A DNA stretch of 63,954 bases from DASRHT01 sp035293765 (GCA_035293765.1 DATGMF010000005.1:1-63954), one strand, 5' to 3'. Shown: positions 26,354-36,052, numbered from the stretch's first letter. Made by a program: numbers and translations. The notes: generated by a model from the sequence alone, not told the origin.

Positions 26354-27358
26354 CTGGAAGGTGCAAACACAGCGCCGACAAACCGGATTTGATTGCACGT
26401 CCAGATTACGACGAAATTGCACAGCCTTTTCCGCAGAGAGTACCGCTTCCAGGCTTCCTGCATGATGAATGTTACCGTAGGGTTTGTGAAAAAAGCAAGG
26501 ACGAACATCCCCATTCGGCTCCACTACGGCGGACGTCCAGGGCGCGTTACAAACCACCGGCGGGAAGACATCAACCGCATTATGGGCCTTGTAATACGCA
26601 AGCAGCTTCTGCCTGAGTAAAGAGGCGCTCTCGCAGATAAACTTCGACTCAAACTCGCTGCTCAACTCCTGCTCTAACGCCGCAATTTCCCGCTCCAACT
26701 CGGGTAACTCTTCCGGCGCCAGAGCTATCGTCGATTGACGTTCAACAAGCCAGGGCTCCGCCCTGTTGAATGCTTCACTGGTCACGTCAGCCGCCAGAAA
26801 GCTGATCCGGCTAAAGCCGATGTCCTGAGCGAATCTGACAGTTTCTCGCAGATGCCGAAAATTGTGGCGATGGACGGCACAGCGAGCTTGAATGGGGAAA
26901 TCAGGACGAAGCTGGCGAATAGCCTGTATACCCTCGATTACCCGCAGATGGGCGTTTCTCACTCTCCTGATTGCATCATGAACTACAGGAGGCCCATCCA
27001 GGCTAACAACCAGTTCGCAGCAGTACCGGGTAATTTGCGGCGCGTAGCGTTTGAGCATAATACCACTACTCAACAAGCCAATCTGTAACGAGTGTGAGGC
27101 AAGGATTTCGCAGATCTGCCAGATATCCGAGTGCATCATTGCTTCACCGCCGGTAAGCAAGACACCATAAACGCCAGCATCATGGAGTTCCTGCGCCAAC
27201 GCCGCAACCGTTTCCAGGGGTATTTTGCGATGACTTCTATCGGTCCAGATGTCGCACATCACACATCTACAGTTGCAACTTGAAAACGGCCACAGAAAGA
27301 CATGTTTCAAATGAACGTCGGAGCTTTTCTCATGAATGTTTTCTTTTAGATCTTGCAT
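26348..27358 (-). CDS. Radical SAM enzyme with C-terminal SPASM-like cysteines
   Basis: A 336-residue radical SAM enzyme. The cluster motif is CNCRCVMC (C28, C32, C35), followed by the GGE motif LTGGEAMMHSDIW and VSLDGPPVVHDAIR. The last 75 residues hold further cysteines (VCNAPW, VRPCFFHKPYGNI, VCRRCVC), the arrangement of a SPASM/twitch auxiliary cluster. Enzymes of this type modify peptides or amino-acid side chains. The ATG at 27358 has GGAG six bases upstream; the longer frame overlaps the previous gene. Its stop shares the palindrome TTATAA with the flavoprotein's stop. It is the second gene of a two-gene radical SAM operon divergent from a 28-codon ORF and the NRPS operon. No RRE/PqqD domain is visible. 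Confidence 0.85.
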   Translation of the reverse strand: MQDLKENIHEKSSDVHLKHVFLWPFSSCNCRCVMCDIWTDRSHRKIPLETVAALAQELHDAGVYGVLLTGGEAMMHSDIWQICEILASHSLQIGLLSSGIMLKRYAPQITRYCCELVVSLDGPPVVHDAIRRVRNAHLRVIEGIQAIRQLRPDFPIQARCAVHRHNFRHLRETVRFAQDIGFSRISFLAADVTSEAFNRAEPWLVERQSTIALAPEELPELEREIAALEQELSSEFESKFICESASLLRQKLLAYYKAHNAVDVFPPVVCNAPWTSAVVEPNGDVRPCFFHKPYGNIHHAGSLEAVLSAEKAVQFRRNLDVQSNPVCRRCVCTFQL

Positions 27359-27408
27359 CTGCTCTCCGCCCTTCTTACGAAGGTTGATAACACCTTCTCC
27401 CGCTGAGA

Positions 27409-28752
27409 TCAGGCCGATTTTTTCCTCAAAAGAGGTACATATCGGGAGGGCTTTACCTTCTGAAGGTTCTTGGACCAGGGTTGTACCTCCCCACGACATG
27501 CCTGGGAGAAGAACGCTTTCGCGATGTTGTTCCTATAGGTCTGACCTGGAATTGTTATCTGGAGCTGATCAGCCGTCTCTTGTAGCCAGCCACGCGCCAC
27601 CATTGCAGCGATTCCCTCTGCAAAGACATCAGCGAGTTCCACTCCAAAGAGTTTTTTGAAAGGTGCTTTATCAACCGAGAGGCAATGGAGGCCAAGTACC
27701 ATATAGCGGTGCTGGAGTTCTTTAAGTGAAACCTCCTGCCCTGTAACGCCTGCGAAGCAGCCATTTGTAATAGCTTTGATATACTCTGTAACGGTATAGA
27801 CATTCGTCCAGGTGTAGCCTCCGAAGTAATGGGTGTGCGCGCCGGCCCCCATCCCCAAAAGGAGCGTTTGTGGCGCTCGCCAGTAGTTCACATTGTAGCG
27901 TGTAATGCCTCCCGGTTGACAAAAGTCGGAGACGCTCCACTGCTCATAGTTGTGTTGTGTCAAAGTATCATAGATATGTGAGAACATTTCAGACTCGACC
28001 TGCGTCGTCGGCAGGGTGGGCAGCGCCTTTTCAAGCCCGGTCCCTTCGACAATCAGGCTATACAGGCTCACATTAGCTGGTCTATACTCGCATACTTTTG
28101 CCAGGTCAAACTTCAATTCCTCCATCGTCTCGTATGGCAAGCGATACATCAGGTCGATGGAAAGTTTCTCAATTCCCACGGCCTTAGCTTCTCGAATCAC
28201 ATATTCGTTTTGCGCTGCCGTATTATGGCGTCCGATGGCCTGAATTTTGCGATCCACGAAGGATTGAATACCGATTGATAAGCGGTTCACACCGCTTGCA
28301 TGGTAGCGAGCAAGTTTTTCGTGATCCAGGGTGTTAGGGTGCGATTCCACGCTAAACTCGCAGCCAGGGGCGATAGGAAAAATTTCCTTCAATGTCTGAA
28401 CCAGGTGCTCTAAGTCTGAAGGGGTCAAGGTCGAAGCGGTCCCTCCGCCAAAGTACACAGCCGTGACAACCCGACCATCAAGATCAGGGTGATTTTTGTA
28501 GGATCGAATCTCCTCAGTCAACGCGGCGATATACGCCGTATAAATGTCCTCGCGAAACGCCCTTTTGTTGAAGCTACAAAATGAGCAAATTTCGGGACAG
28601 AATGGAATATGCAGGTAAAGGGTAATTTCGCGTAGACCGCGATAGGATTGCGTTTTCATAATCCTGGCGATGTCAACAGAACCCAGGGGCTCCCACTTTA
28701 CCGGATAGATTTCAATATACTCGCGTTCGATTCCTGGAGTGGCATCGATCAT
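27409..28752 (-). CDS. HemN/HemW-like radical SAM protein
   Basis: A 447-residue protein of the coproporphyrinogen-oxidase-like radical SAM family. The cluster motif is CPEICSFC (C52, C56, C59) within YLHIPF, followed by AVYFGGGTASTLTPSDL, FSVESHPNTLDHEKL and RLSIGIQSFVD, with the HemN C-terminal domain at about residues 340-440. The family includes HemW (heme chaperone) and class C methyltransferases or cyclopropanases used in natural-product pathways; the location beside NRPS and P450 genes favours a biosynthetic role (inference). The ATG at 28752 has GGAGG ten bases upstream; an earlier GTG overlaps the ribosome-binding site and is rejected. A 50-bp gap separates it from the second radical SAM gene. 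Confidence 0.85.
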   Translation of the reverse strand: MIDATPGIEREYIEIYPVKWEPLGSVDIARIMKTQSYRGLREITLYLHIPFCPEICSFCSFNKRAFREDIYTAYIAALTEEIRSYKNHPDLDGRVVTAVYFGGGTASTLTPSDLEHLVQTLKEIFPIAPGCEFSVESHPNTLDHEKLARYHASGVNRLSIGIQSFVDRKIQAIGRHNTAAQNEYVIREAKAVGIEKLSIDLMYRLPYETMEELKFDLAKVCEYRPANVSLYSLIVEGTGLEKALPTLPTTQVESEMFSHIYDTLTQHNYEQWSVSDFCQPGGITRYNVNYWRAPQTLLLGMGAGAHTHYFGGYTWTNVYTVTEYIKAITNGCFAGVTGQEVSLKELQHRYMVLGLHCLSVDKAPFKKLFGVELADVFAEGIAAMVARGWLQETADQLQITIPGQTYRNNIAKAFFSQACRGEVQPWSKNLQKVKPSRYVPLLRKKSA

Positions 28753-29094
28753 GGTAATGTACACCTCCTGATAGGGATGAAATGAAGCTGAATGGTAAGG
28801 CTCGGGGGTTGGGCCTGTCTTCCCAAACTAAACAGAGCAGGAAATACAGGTTAAGTGTCTTTAAATGCTCAAAGTCTCCTTTGCGTAAAAAATTACGGAC
28901 AGTACACAGTTACTTACACTCAAGAATAGCTATAGTCGGTGGCATTGAGAAGTTGCCTCAGGCAACTTCTCAATGCCACTCTCCTCAGAGTAGACTATGA
29001 TCAACCTTTACTTCTGTCAGATCAAGTCAGCTAGATACTGAGAGAAGAGAGACAGAAAATCGTTTGTTTAATCTCTAGCCTGAAGGAGGAATCC
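28753..29094. other. Divergent control region of the biosynthetic cluster
   Basis: These 342 bp lie between the radical SAM operon (minus) and the 28-codon ORF (plus). The region contains a 41-bp near-perfect palindrome at 28939-28979. Its right third is AT-rich and probably holds the plus-strand promoter, though no clear pair stands out. Confidence 0.45.
28939..28979. repeat. 41-bp perfect palindrome
   Basis: Left arm GTGGCATTGAGAAGTTGCC, centre TCA, right arm GGCAACTTCTCAATGCCAC; 19 pairs plus a T-A pair at the centre. There is no T-run on either side, so it is more likely an operator, recombination site or RNA hairpin than a simple terminator. Confidence 0.85.
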
Positions 29095-29181
29095 ATGAAA
29101 AAAGCGGTACTCGTGATTGCACGCATGCTCAAGTTCGCGAAAAGTGATCTTTCTGGGCGGCATAACTGGCAGATTGCCTAG
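29095..29181 (+). CDS. 28-residue ORF, candidate peptide precursor or leader peptide
   Basis: The ATG at 29095 follows AAGGAGGA at ideal spacing, the best ribosome-binding site in the area. The frame encodes MKKAVLVIARMLKFAKSD followed by LSGRHNWQIA and a TAG. A basic, amphipathic N-terminal half and a polar C-terminal tip with Gly, His, Asn, Trp and Gln would fit a leader and core of a ribosomally made peptide. It lies between a SPASM-like radical SAM gene (divergent) and the NRPS operon. Alternatives are a translated leader controlling the downstream operon, since stem-loops follow the stop, or a chance frame. No known precursor family is recognised. Confidence 0.5.
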   Translation: MKKAVLVIARMLKFAKSDLSGRHNWQIA

Positions 29182-29387
29182 TCGCCAAATCGCGCATAGC
29201 GATCTGAAAAATGCGTATTTATCGCTCGATAGATATCGCATTGGCTGATAAGATATCCAGCAGATGGGATGCAGCGCTCGCTATAGGGACAAGAGGAACC
29301 CCCTGTACAGGTGCTGCATCCCATTGAAAACTTTCTCTTATAATTTAAATACATTGTACTAAAAATAAAGGAGGGAGAGCGTTTAAA
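29182..29387 (+). promoter_or_regulatory. Structured leader region before the NRPS operon
   Basis: Two stem-loops follow the small ORF. AGCGAT (near 29195) pairs with ATCGCT (near 29221), and ATGGGATGCAGC (29264-29275) pairs perfectly with GCTGCATCCCAT (29313-29324) over a 37-nt loop that can itself pair (AGGG with CCCT). A TATAAT at 29339-29344 follows the second stem, so that stem could be an operator over a promoter or an RNA attenuator. The start codon at 29388 has AAAGGAGGG upstream. Confidence 0.5.
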
Positions 29388-32300
29388 ATGGATAATGTGA
29401 ACCTTTTAAGTTCAATACCGTTTTCAAATGAAAAGCGCCTGCTGCTCTCCTACTTGTTGGAAGAGGTAAAGCTTGATATCCCGACAGATCAAGACCTGCT
29501 CTTAGCACGACATGAAGCAGAGCACTTAACGCTCTCTTTTGCGCAAGAAAGGCTCTGGCTTCTTGACCAGTTGATCTCGGAACCTGCCCTTTATAATACT
29601 TCCTTTGTAATACGCATGCAAGGTTTGTTAAACAGGCCAATGCTGGAAAAAAGCCTGAATGAGATTATGAGGCGCCATGAAATATTACGTACCACTATCA
29701 CTGTTTATGAAGGACAGCCGCGACAGGCCAATACTATAAGTTCGCCTGGAGCATTGCCTGTAATAGATTTAAGAGGGATCGCGGGGCATGTGCTCCAGCA
29801 GCAAGTACAACAGCTTATTAAAGAAGAAAGTGGTCGGCCTTTCAATCTGACTAAAGGCGCTCTTGTACGCGTCACGCTCTTGCAGGTAGCCACTCACGAG
29901 AGCCTTTTATTACTCACGTTGCATCATATTATTTCAGATAATCAATCAATACACATTTTTTTTCAGGAACTCGGCCAGCTTTATAGGAGCTATGTAGCTG
30001 GAGAAGTCGCTTTATTACCTGCGCTACCTATCCAATATACTGATTACGCGCTCTGGCAGAAAAGACGCTTACAAGGGAAGGTGCTTGAAAATCTGCTAGC
30101 TTATTGGAAACGGCAGTTAGCTCAGTTCCCTGAAGCCCTCATTTTGCATACTGACTATCCTCGTCCCGCTGCGCCAACCTTTCGGGGAGCTACTTACACC
30201 TTCACCCTGCCCAACGCTTTAACTCAGGCGCTCAAGGAGATAAGCGTGCAAGAACAGGTAACGTTATTTATGACGCTCCTGGCCGCATTTCAAGTCTTGC
30301 TCCATCGTTATACAGGGCAAGATGAATTTGTGATTGGCTCCCCCGTTGCCAACCGCGCTCTGCCAGATACCGACAGGCTGATTGGCCTTTTTGTTAACAC
30401 ATTAGTGCTACGTGCAAATCTTACAGGCAACCCCACCTTCCGCGATCTCTTGAGGCGTGTGCGTGAGACTACGCTTAACGCTTATATCCATCAAGATCTC
30501 CCTTTCGAGCGTCTGGTCGAAGCATTGCAGCCGAAGCGTTTTTTAGACCATAATCCTTTATTTCAGATTATGTTTACCCTGGAGGCGGCCTTACCAGAGA
30601 AAATAGAACTGCCAGCATTAGAGATGTATTTGCACGAGCAGAGTAACGGAACCGCTAAATTTGACCTGACCCTTGAGTTTTTTGAAAGTTCAAAAGGGCT
30701 GTCTGGCCGAATAGAATACAATACAGACCTTTTTAAGACCGGAACTATCGCCCAATTGAGTGGACACTTGCAAATGCTATTGCGAGATATTGTAGCTCAT
30801 CCAGAGCGGCGGTTGTCAGATCTCCAGCTCCTAACGCCAGCCGAAAGGCAGCCATTGACTGGCAACCGGCAACAGCAGCATTATTCACAGCAACAACCCA
30901 TTCATCAACTATTCGAGGAGCAGGTCAGGCAGACCCCTCTGGCTCTTGCTGTTAAGGATGAGAACGGGCAATTGAGCTACCAGGAGCTGAATAAGAAAGC
31001 TAACCAGCTAGCTCACTACTTACAAAAGCTAGGTGTCGGACCAGAAGTGCCGGTGGGGCTCTATCTACATCAATCGCGAGAAGCGATAGTGGGGCAGTTG
31101 GGGATCTTAAAAGCCGGAGGTACCTACATCCCTCTGGATCGCTCCTCGCCTAAAGAACGACTGCTCTTCATGCTGAAGGATGCTGGAATAGCAGTCGTGC
31201 TAACTTTGCGCTGCTGGACCGAGGAATTACCTGCAAAACAGCTAAAGGTCATTTGCCTGGATTCCGACTGGAGAACTATTCTTCAGGAAGATGAAGATAA
31301 CCCCACGAGTGGTGTGGCAAGTACCAATCTAGCATATGTAATCTACACTTCAGGAACTACAGGCAGGCCCAAAGGAGTGCAAATCGAACATGGCAGTTTA
31401 TGCAACCTTGTCGCCTGGCATCGTGAAGCCTTTGCTCTATCACAATTGGATCGCGCAACTCAAATTGCAAATTTGGCATTTGATGCATCTCTGTGGGAGA
31501 TCTGGCCCTATCTTGGGGCAGGAGCAAGCATCCATATCCCCAATGAAGAAACACGTATGACGCCGGACCTGCTACAACAGTGGCTGCTATCAGAGGCTAT
31601 TACTATCAGTTTTTTACCAACGCCGCTGGCGGAGAAAATGATAGAGCTAGAATGGCCGCGCCAATGCGCTTTGCGGGCGTTACTCACCGGTGGAGATAGG
31701 CTACGCCACTATCCACCATCCGCCCTTCCCTTTACGCTGATTAATAACTATGGTCCAACCGAGGGGACCGTTGTAGCCACCTCTACAGCAGTCATCTCGC
31801 AGCAACAGTACAGATTCCCATCGATTGGCACACCCATTACGGGCACGCGAATCTATATTTTGGACCGCTACCTGAACCCCGTTCCTGCTGGAGTGCCCGG
31901 TCACCTCTATTTAGGGGGTGCAGGTATTGCAAGAGGATATCTTAAACAGCCCGCATTAACTGCCGAGAAGTTTATCCCCGATCCCTTCGTCAGGACCTTC
32001 CCCGATCAATCGGGGAGCGACGGCGTGTCCGAGCCGGGGGCACGGTTATATAAAACTGGAGACCTGGCACGTTATCTGGATAGTGGTGAGATAGAGTTCA
32101 TAAGGCGTGTAGACCAACAGGTCAAGCTGAGAGGATTCCGTATTGAACTCGGAGAAATCGAGGCGGCCTTGAAATCCCACCCCCTGGTCGAGAATGCAAT
32201 TGTGTATATGCAAGAAAGTGATCTGGAAGAACACTATCTCGTCGCCTATCTCATCTTAGCCCAGGGCCAGCCACTAGCAAGCGGTCATCTGCAACAATAT

Positions 32301-32792
32301 TTAAGCGACCACATACCTGCATATATGATACCTCACGCTTTTGTATTTCTGGAAAAGTTCCCTTTAACCGCTAACGGCAAGGTAGATTACAAATCACTTC
32401 CCTTACCAGAAGAGTTGAGTGCGAGGCCAGTTTCGTCATGTATTGCCCCTCGGAATCACTTAGAAGTGACCCTGATGGATATCTGGTGCCAGGTGCTTGG
32501 CATGAAACAAGTAGGTATCTACGACAATTTCTTCGAGATAGGCGGTCATTCTTTAAAAGCCACTCAAGTTATTTCTCGTCTCCGCAAGAGCCTCGGTATA
32601 GAATTATCGTTGCGCCGCTTTTTCGAGACCCCCACGATTGCTAGTCTGGCTGCTCGTATTGAGCAGGTCTATCAACAGCAAAAGGAACGTATCGCAGCCA
32701 CTCCCGATCAATCCCATGTAAGCCCTGGCGGCGATATCAAGTCGGGAGCAAGCTGCTTACTGCTGAACAAAGAGGGGAAAGATGCTAAATAA
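29388..32792 (+). CDS. NRPS module C-A-PCP, predicted leucine-activating
   Basis: A 1134-residue single-module synthetase. Condensation domain: residues about 45-470, motif HHIISDN at 179-185, where the usual Gly is Asn. Adenylation domain: about 505-1010, with YTSGTTGRPKG at 653 and NNYGPTE. Carrier domain: about 1030-1100, GGHSL with S1055 for phosphopantetheine. The ten specificity positions read DAWFLGNVVK, a published leucine code. A leading C domain means it accepts an acyl or peptidyl group from a separate carrier, most simply the ligase-PCP encoded next. The ATG of that gene overlaps this gene's end by 11 bp. AAAGGAGGG precedes the start. No epimerase domain is present. Confidence 0.93.
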   Translation: MDNVNLLSSIPFSNEKRLLLSYLLEEVKLDIPTDQDLLLARHEAEHLTLSFAQERLWLLDQLISEPALYNTSFVIRMQGLLNRPMLEKSLNEIMRRHEILRTTITVYEGQPRQANTISSPGALPVIDLRGIAGHVLQQQVQQLIKEESGRPFNLTKGALVRVTLLQVATHESLLLLTLHHIISDNQSIHIFFQELGQLYRSYVAGEVALLPALPIQYTDYALWQKRRLQGKVLENLLAYWKRQLAQFPEALILHTDYPRPAAPTFRGATYTFTLPNALTQALKEISVQEQVTLFMTLLAAFQVLLHRYTGQDEFVIGSPVANRALPDTDRLIGLFVNTLVLRANLTGNPTFRDLLRRVRETTLNAYIHQDLPFERLVEALQPKRFLDHNPLFQIMFTLEAALPEKIELPALEMYLHEQSNGTAKFDLTLEFFESSKGLSGRIEYNTDLFKTGTIAQLSGHLQMLLRDIVAHPERRLSDLQLLTPAERQPLTGNRQQQHYSQQQPIHQLFEEQVRQTPLALAVKDENGQLSYQELNKKANQLAHYLQKLGVGPEVPVGLYLHQSREAIVGQLGILKAGGTYIPLDRSSPKERLLFMLKDAGIAVVLTLRCWTEELPAKQLKVICLDSDWRTILQEDEDNPTSGVASTNLAYVIYTSGTTGRPKGVQIEHGSLCNLVAWHREAFALSQLDRATQIANLAFDASLWEIWPYLGAGASIHIPNEETRMTPDLLQQWLLSEAITISFLPTPLAEKMIELEWPRQCALRALLTGGDRLRHYPPSALPFTLINNYGPTEGTVVATSTAVISQQQYRFPSIGTPITGTRIYILDRYLNPVPAGVPGHLYLGGAGIARGYLKQPALTAEKFIPDPFVRTFPDQSGSDGVSEPGARLYKTGDLARYLDSGEIEFIRRVDQQVKLRGFRIELGEIEAALKSHPLVENAIVYMQESDLEEHYLVAYLILAQGQPLASGHLQQYLSDHIPAYMIPHAFVFLEKFPLTANGKVDYKSLPLPEELSARPVSSCIAPRNHLEVTLMDIWCQVLGMKQVGIYDNFFEIGGHSLKATQVISRLRKSLGIELSLRRFFETPTIASLAARIEQVYQQQKERIAATPDQSHVSPGGDIKSGASCLLLNKEGKDAK

Positions 32793-34740
32793 TATTTTGT
32801 GCATACACGAGGTAGTTAAAGTATGGGCGGAACAAACCCCGGCCCAGATAGCCATAATGGCTCCTGAGCGCCGTCCGCTTACCTATCAAAGTTTATATCA
32901 GCAGATTGACTACGTCAGAAAAGCCCTGCATGCAATGGGTATAGGACGTACGGACCGTGTGGCAACGATGATTCCAAATGGCCCAGAAGCTGCCGCTGCT
33001 TTTATTGCGATCTCCTCTAGCACCACTATAGCTCCTCTTAATCCCGCTTATCGACCACACGAGGTAGATTTTTATTTATCAATTTTAAAAGCACAAGCTT
33101 TCATTGTGCATACCGACATAGATCCAGCAATTGTGAACATCGCACAAAAACGAGGTATCCCCCTGATCAGGCTAATACCGCTACTGGAGGGGGATGCTGG
33201 TCTTTTCATGCTTGAGGGAGAAAGGCAGGGGAAAAGCCGCGGAGACCTTGCCAGTCCTGGCGATGTGGCCTTATTGTTGCATACTTCTGGGACAACGGCA
33301 AAACCGAAACTGGTTCCTCTCACCCACGCCAATCTTTGTCACTCAGCCCGCCATATCCAAAGGGCGCTCCAGTTGACTGCTAGCGATTGCTGTCTGGATG
33401 TTATGCCACTATTCCATATTCATGGTCTGGTAGGAGGTATCCTTTCATCCCTGGCTGCCGGCGCAAGCATTGTCTGCCCTCCAGGATTTTATGCCCCCCG
33501 ATTCTTCGAGTGGTTAGAGATGTTTCGTCCAACCTGGTATACAGCCGTACCTACGATGCATCAGGCAATCCTAGAGCGCTGCAAGCTCCAGCCCTGCAAT
33601 GTCGGTGATAGTTCTCTGCGCTTTATTCGCTCATCTTCTTCAGCATTACCCACGCAACTCATGTCGAGCTTAGAAAATGTCTTTGGGGTTCCTGTGATTG
33701 AAGCTTATGGGATGACAGAGGCATCTCATCAAATAGCCAGCAATCCGCTGCCACCCAACAAACGCAAGGCCGGTTCTGTGGGCAGAGCCGCCGGACCGGA
33801 AGTTGCAATTCTCGGAGAAGAAGGCGTATTATTAGCGCCCAATGCCATTGGTGAAATTGTCATTCGCGGCCCCAACGTAACACGAGGCTATGAAGATAAT
33901 CTTCCTGCTAATAGGGCTGCCTTTATTGATGGGTGGTTCAGAACGGGCGATCAAGGATATATCGATGAAGACGGATACATTTTTATCACCGGTCGGATTA
34001 AGGAACTGATCAATCGTGGCGGAGAAAAGATTTCACCACACGAGGTAGATAAGTTACTGCTCAGTCACCCGGCGATAGCTCAGGCCATCACATTTGCGAT
34101 ACCTCATGAAAAGTTAGGAGAGGAAGTTGGCGCCGCTGTTGTATTACATCACGAGCGAACAATAACAGAAAAAGAGATACGTGAGTTTGCCGCCCAGCAC
34201 CTTGCGGCTTTTAAAGTCCCGCGTTATGTGGTTTTTCTGCATGAGATACCGAAAGGCCCAACGGGAAAACCCCTACGCATAGGGCTCCATAAAGTATTGG
34301 GTATTTCCAGCTTCAAGGAGGGGAATTTAGAGGACAGCGCCTCTTTCTCCGCTCCGCGCACTGCATTGGAGGCACTATTAACGGCAATATGGTCACAGGT
34401 ACTGAACTTAGAGCCGATCAGCATCCATGCTAACTTTCTTGCATTGGGTGGCGATTCCGTTCTGGCCGCCCAGATCACCACCAGCATAAAAAAGATCTTA
34501 CAGGTAGATCTCCCCATAAGCGCGCTCTTTGAAGACTCTACTATCGCTCGTTTAGCTTTTGCAATTGAGCGAAAACAAGGAGAGCAGAGCAAGCTAACAC
34601 GCTTGTTTTCCTTGCTCGCCAGGTTAGACGCACTTTCTGAAGAAGATGCTAAAAAGATGATCCATGAAAAAAAAGCTCACCCTGAATTGAGGGTGTGCGT
34701 TTTGTTAGAGAATACGATCTCTAGCGCTATCGGGAGGTAG
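32782..34740 (+). CDS. Acyl-adenylating ligase fused to a carrier domain
   Basis: A 652-residue protein. Residues about 10-515 are an acyl-CoA-synthetase-type AMP-binding enzyme, resembling the Pcs60/oxalate-CoA ligase branch (LLHTSGTTAKPKLVPLTHAN, PLFHIHGLVGG, EAYGMTEASHQ, GWFRTGDQGYIDEDGYIFIT, GRIKELINRGGEKISPHEVD). Residues about 530-605 are a carrier domain with LGGDSVLAAQ (S559). It probably loads a carboxylic acid starter onto its own carrier for the C domain of the leucine module. The last 45 residues are helical and charged and may be a docking segment. The start overlaps the NRPS gene, so expression is coupled. The acid cannot be predicted. Confidence 0.9.
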   Translation: MLNNILCIHEVVKVWAEQTPAQIAIMAPERRPLTYQSLYQQIDYVRKALHAMGIGRTDRVATMIPNGPEAAAAFIAISSSTTIAPLNPAYRPHEVDFYLSILKAQAFIVHTDIDPAIVNIAQKRGIPLIRLIPLLEGDAGLFMLEGERQGKSRGDLASPGDVALLLHTSGTTAKPKLVPLTHANLCHSARHIQRALQLTASDCCLDVMPLFHIHGLVGGILSSLAAGASIVCPPGFYAPRFFEWLEMFRPTWYTAVPTMHQAILERCKLQPCNVGDSSLRFIRSSSSALPTQLMSSLENVFGVPVIEAYGMTEASHQIASNPLPPNKRKAGSVGRAAGPEVAILGEEGVLLAPNAIGEIVIRGPNVTRGYEDNLPANRAAFIDGWFRTGDQGYIDEDGYIFITGRIKELINRGGEKISPHEVDKLLLSHPAIAQAITFAIPHEKLGEEVGAAVVLHHERTITEKEIREFAAQHLAAFKVPRYVVFLHEIPKGPTGKPLRIGLHKVLGISSFKEGNLEDSASFSAPRTALEALLTAIWSQVLNLEPISIHANFLALGGDSVLAAQITTSIKKILQVDLPISALFEDSTIARLAFAIERKQGEQSKLTRLFSLLARLDALSEEDAKKMIHEKKAHPELRVCVLLENTISSAIGR

Positions 34741-34742
34741 TT

Positions 34743-36011
34743 ATGACAAACGTACAACCGTTGTCTACTCAGCGCCTGGGCAGTGATTTCTGGAAATTTT
34801 GGGTTGGACAGGCAATTACAACCCTGGGAAGCTCATTTACGAATTTTGCCCTGCCTCTACTCGTATTTAAATTGACTGGCTCGCCCGTTAATCTGGCATT
34901 AACTGTAGTCGCTCAAATTCTCCCATACTTAGGATTTGGCCTGCTGCTCGGAGCGTGGGTGGACCGGAGAAATCGCAGACAGTTAATGATCTTGACGGAT
35001 GTGCTCCGCGCATTCGTCATCGCCATACTGCCATTGCTGGCTCTACTGGGTTACTTGAATGTCTGGTGGATTTATGGCATCGCGTTTATCAACGCAACCT
35101 TATCGATTGCCTTTGATGCTGCAAAATTTGCTGCGGTACCTAGCCTTGTATATAAAGACGCCCTTATCTCAGCGAATGAACGTGTTCAAGCCAGTAACTC
35201 AATCGCAATGATTGCAGGCTCGTTTCTCGCAGGCCTGCTGCTGATTATCATTCCTGTGCCTTTGCTCCTATTCATCGATGCTTTTTCCTACCTCGTATCA
35301 GCCGCATCGCTTGCACTGGTGAAGCGTAGCTTTAATGCCGAAAAGGGAAAACAGCATACCCCCACAAATATTTTCCAGGATATTCATCATGGGCTGCGCT
35401 ATATCCTGAATCATCCGGTGTGGCGCGCGCTTACGGTGTTATTAATGATATTGCTATTTATGAGTACAATAGTTGATTCTCAGGTTGTCCTTTTTGCGAA
35501 GCAATGGCTGCATAGTAGCGATACGCAAATAGGTCTATTGTTCTCCTGTCAGGGTATCGGGATCGTCATTTTCTCCTTAGTTGCCAATCGCATCCGTAAA
35601 TTCTGGTCTCTGGGCCAGATAATGTTAGGAGCGTTAATGCTCAATGGGTTTATGACGGTTGTATTTGCCCTGACGCACTGGTACTGGCTGGCGCTTCTGG
35701 CCTGGATGGTAAAGTCTGGCGCCCTGCTGCTTTTCAACGTTATCGCCTATAGCGTAGGGCAGAAGATTACGCCAGATCACCTGCTTGGTCGCGTCATTAT
35801 TTTCGTCAGGGTCATGACCTGGTCAACCTCATCGCTAGGTGCGCTACTCGGGGGCATAGCGATTGAGCTCACAGGAAATGTTGCCGTGGTATTTGGCGTA
35901 GCAGGTGTTTTGATTTTTATTACTGCGGTTGCATTTTTGTGGACACCGCTGAACTATGCCGAGCGTTTCCTTCCGCAAGAGAGGAATACAGCTGAGGTTG
36001 CTTCTTTATAA
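34743..36011 (+). CDS. MFS transporter, probable product exporter
   Basis: A 422-residue membrane protein with about twelve hydrophobic helices and the loop 2-3 signature LGAWVDRRNRRQLM. It resembles the EntS/MFS_3 branch, often found as siderophore or antibiotic exporters. It begins two bases after the ligase stop with GGGAGG upstream, inside the NRPS operon, which argues for export of the assembled compound or self-resistance. Confidence 0.88.
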   Translation: MTNVQPLSTQRLGSDFWKFWVGQAITTLGSSFTNFALPLLVFKLTGSPVNLALTVVAQILPYLGFGLLLGAWVDRRNRRQLMILTDVLRAFVIAILPLLALLGYLNVWWIYGIAFINATLSIAFDAAKFAAVPSLVYKDALISANERVQASNSIAMIAGSFLAGLLLIIIPVPLLLFIDAFSYLVSAASLALVKRSFNAEKGKQHTPTNIFQDIHHGLRYILNHPVWRALTVLLMILLFMSTIVDSQVVLFAKQWLHSSDTQIGLLFSCQGIGIVIFSLVANRIRKFWSLGQIMLGALMLNGFMTVVFALTHWYWLALLAWMVKSGALLLFNVIAYSVGQKITPDHLLGRVIIFVRVMTWSTSSLGALLGGIAIELTGNVAVVFGVAGVLIFITAVAFLWTPLNYAERFLPQERNTAEVASL

Positions 36012-36052
36012 ACTCTGTCAATGATCTTTGATACTTAGAAATGAGGGTGCAA

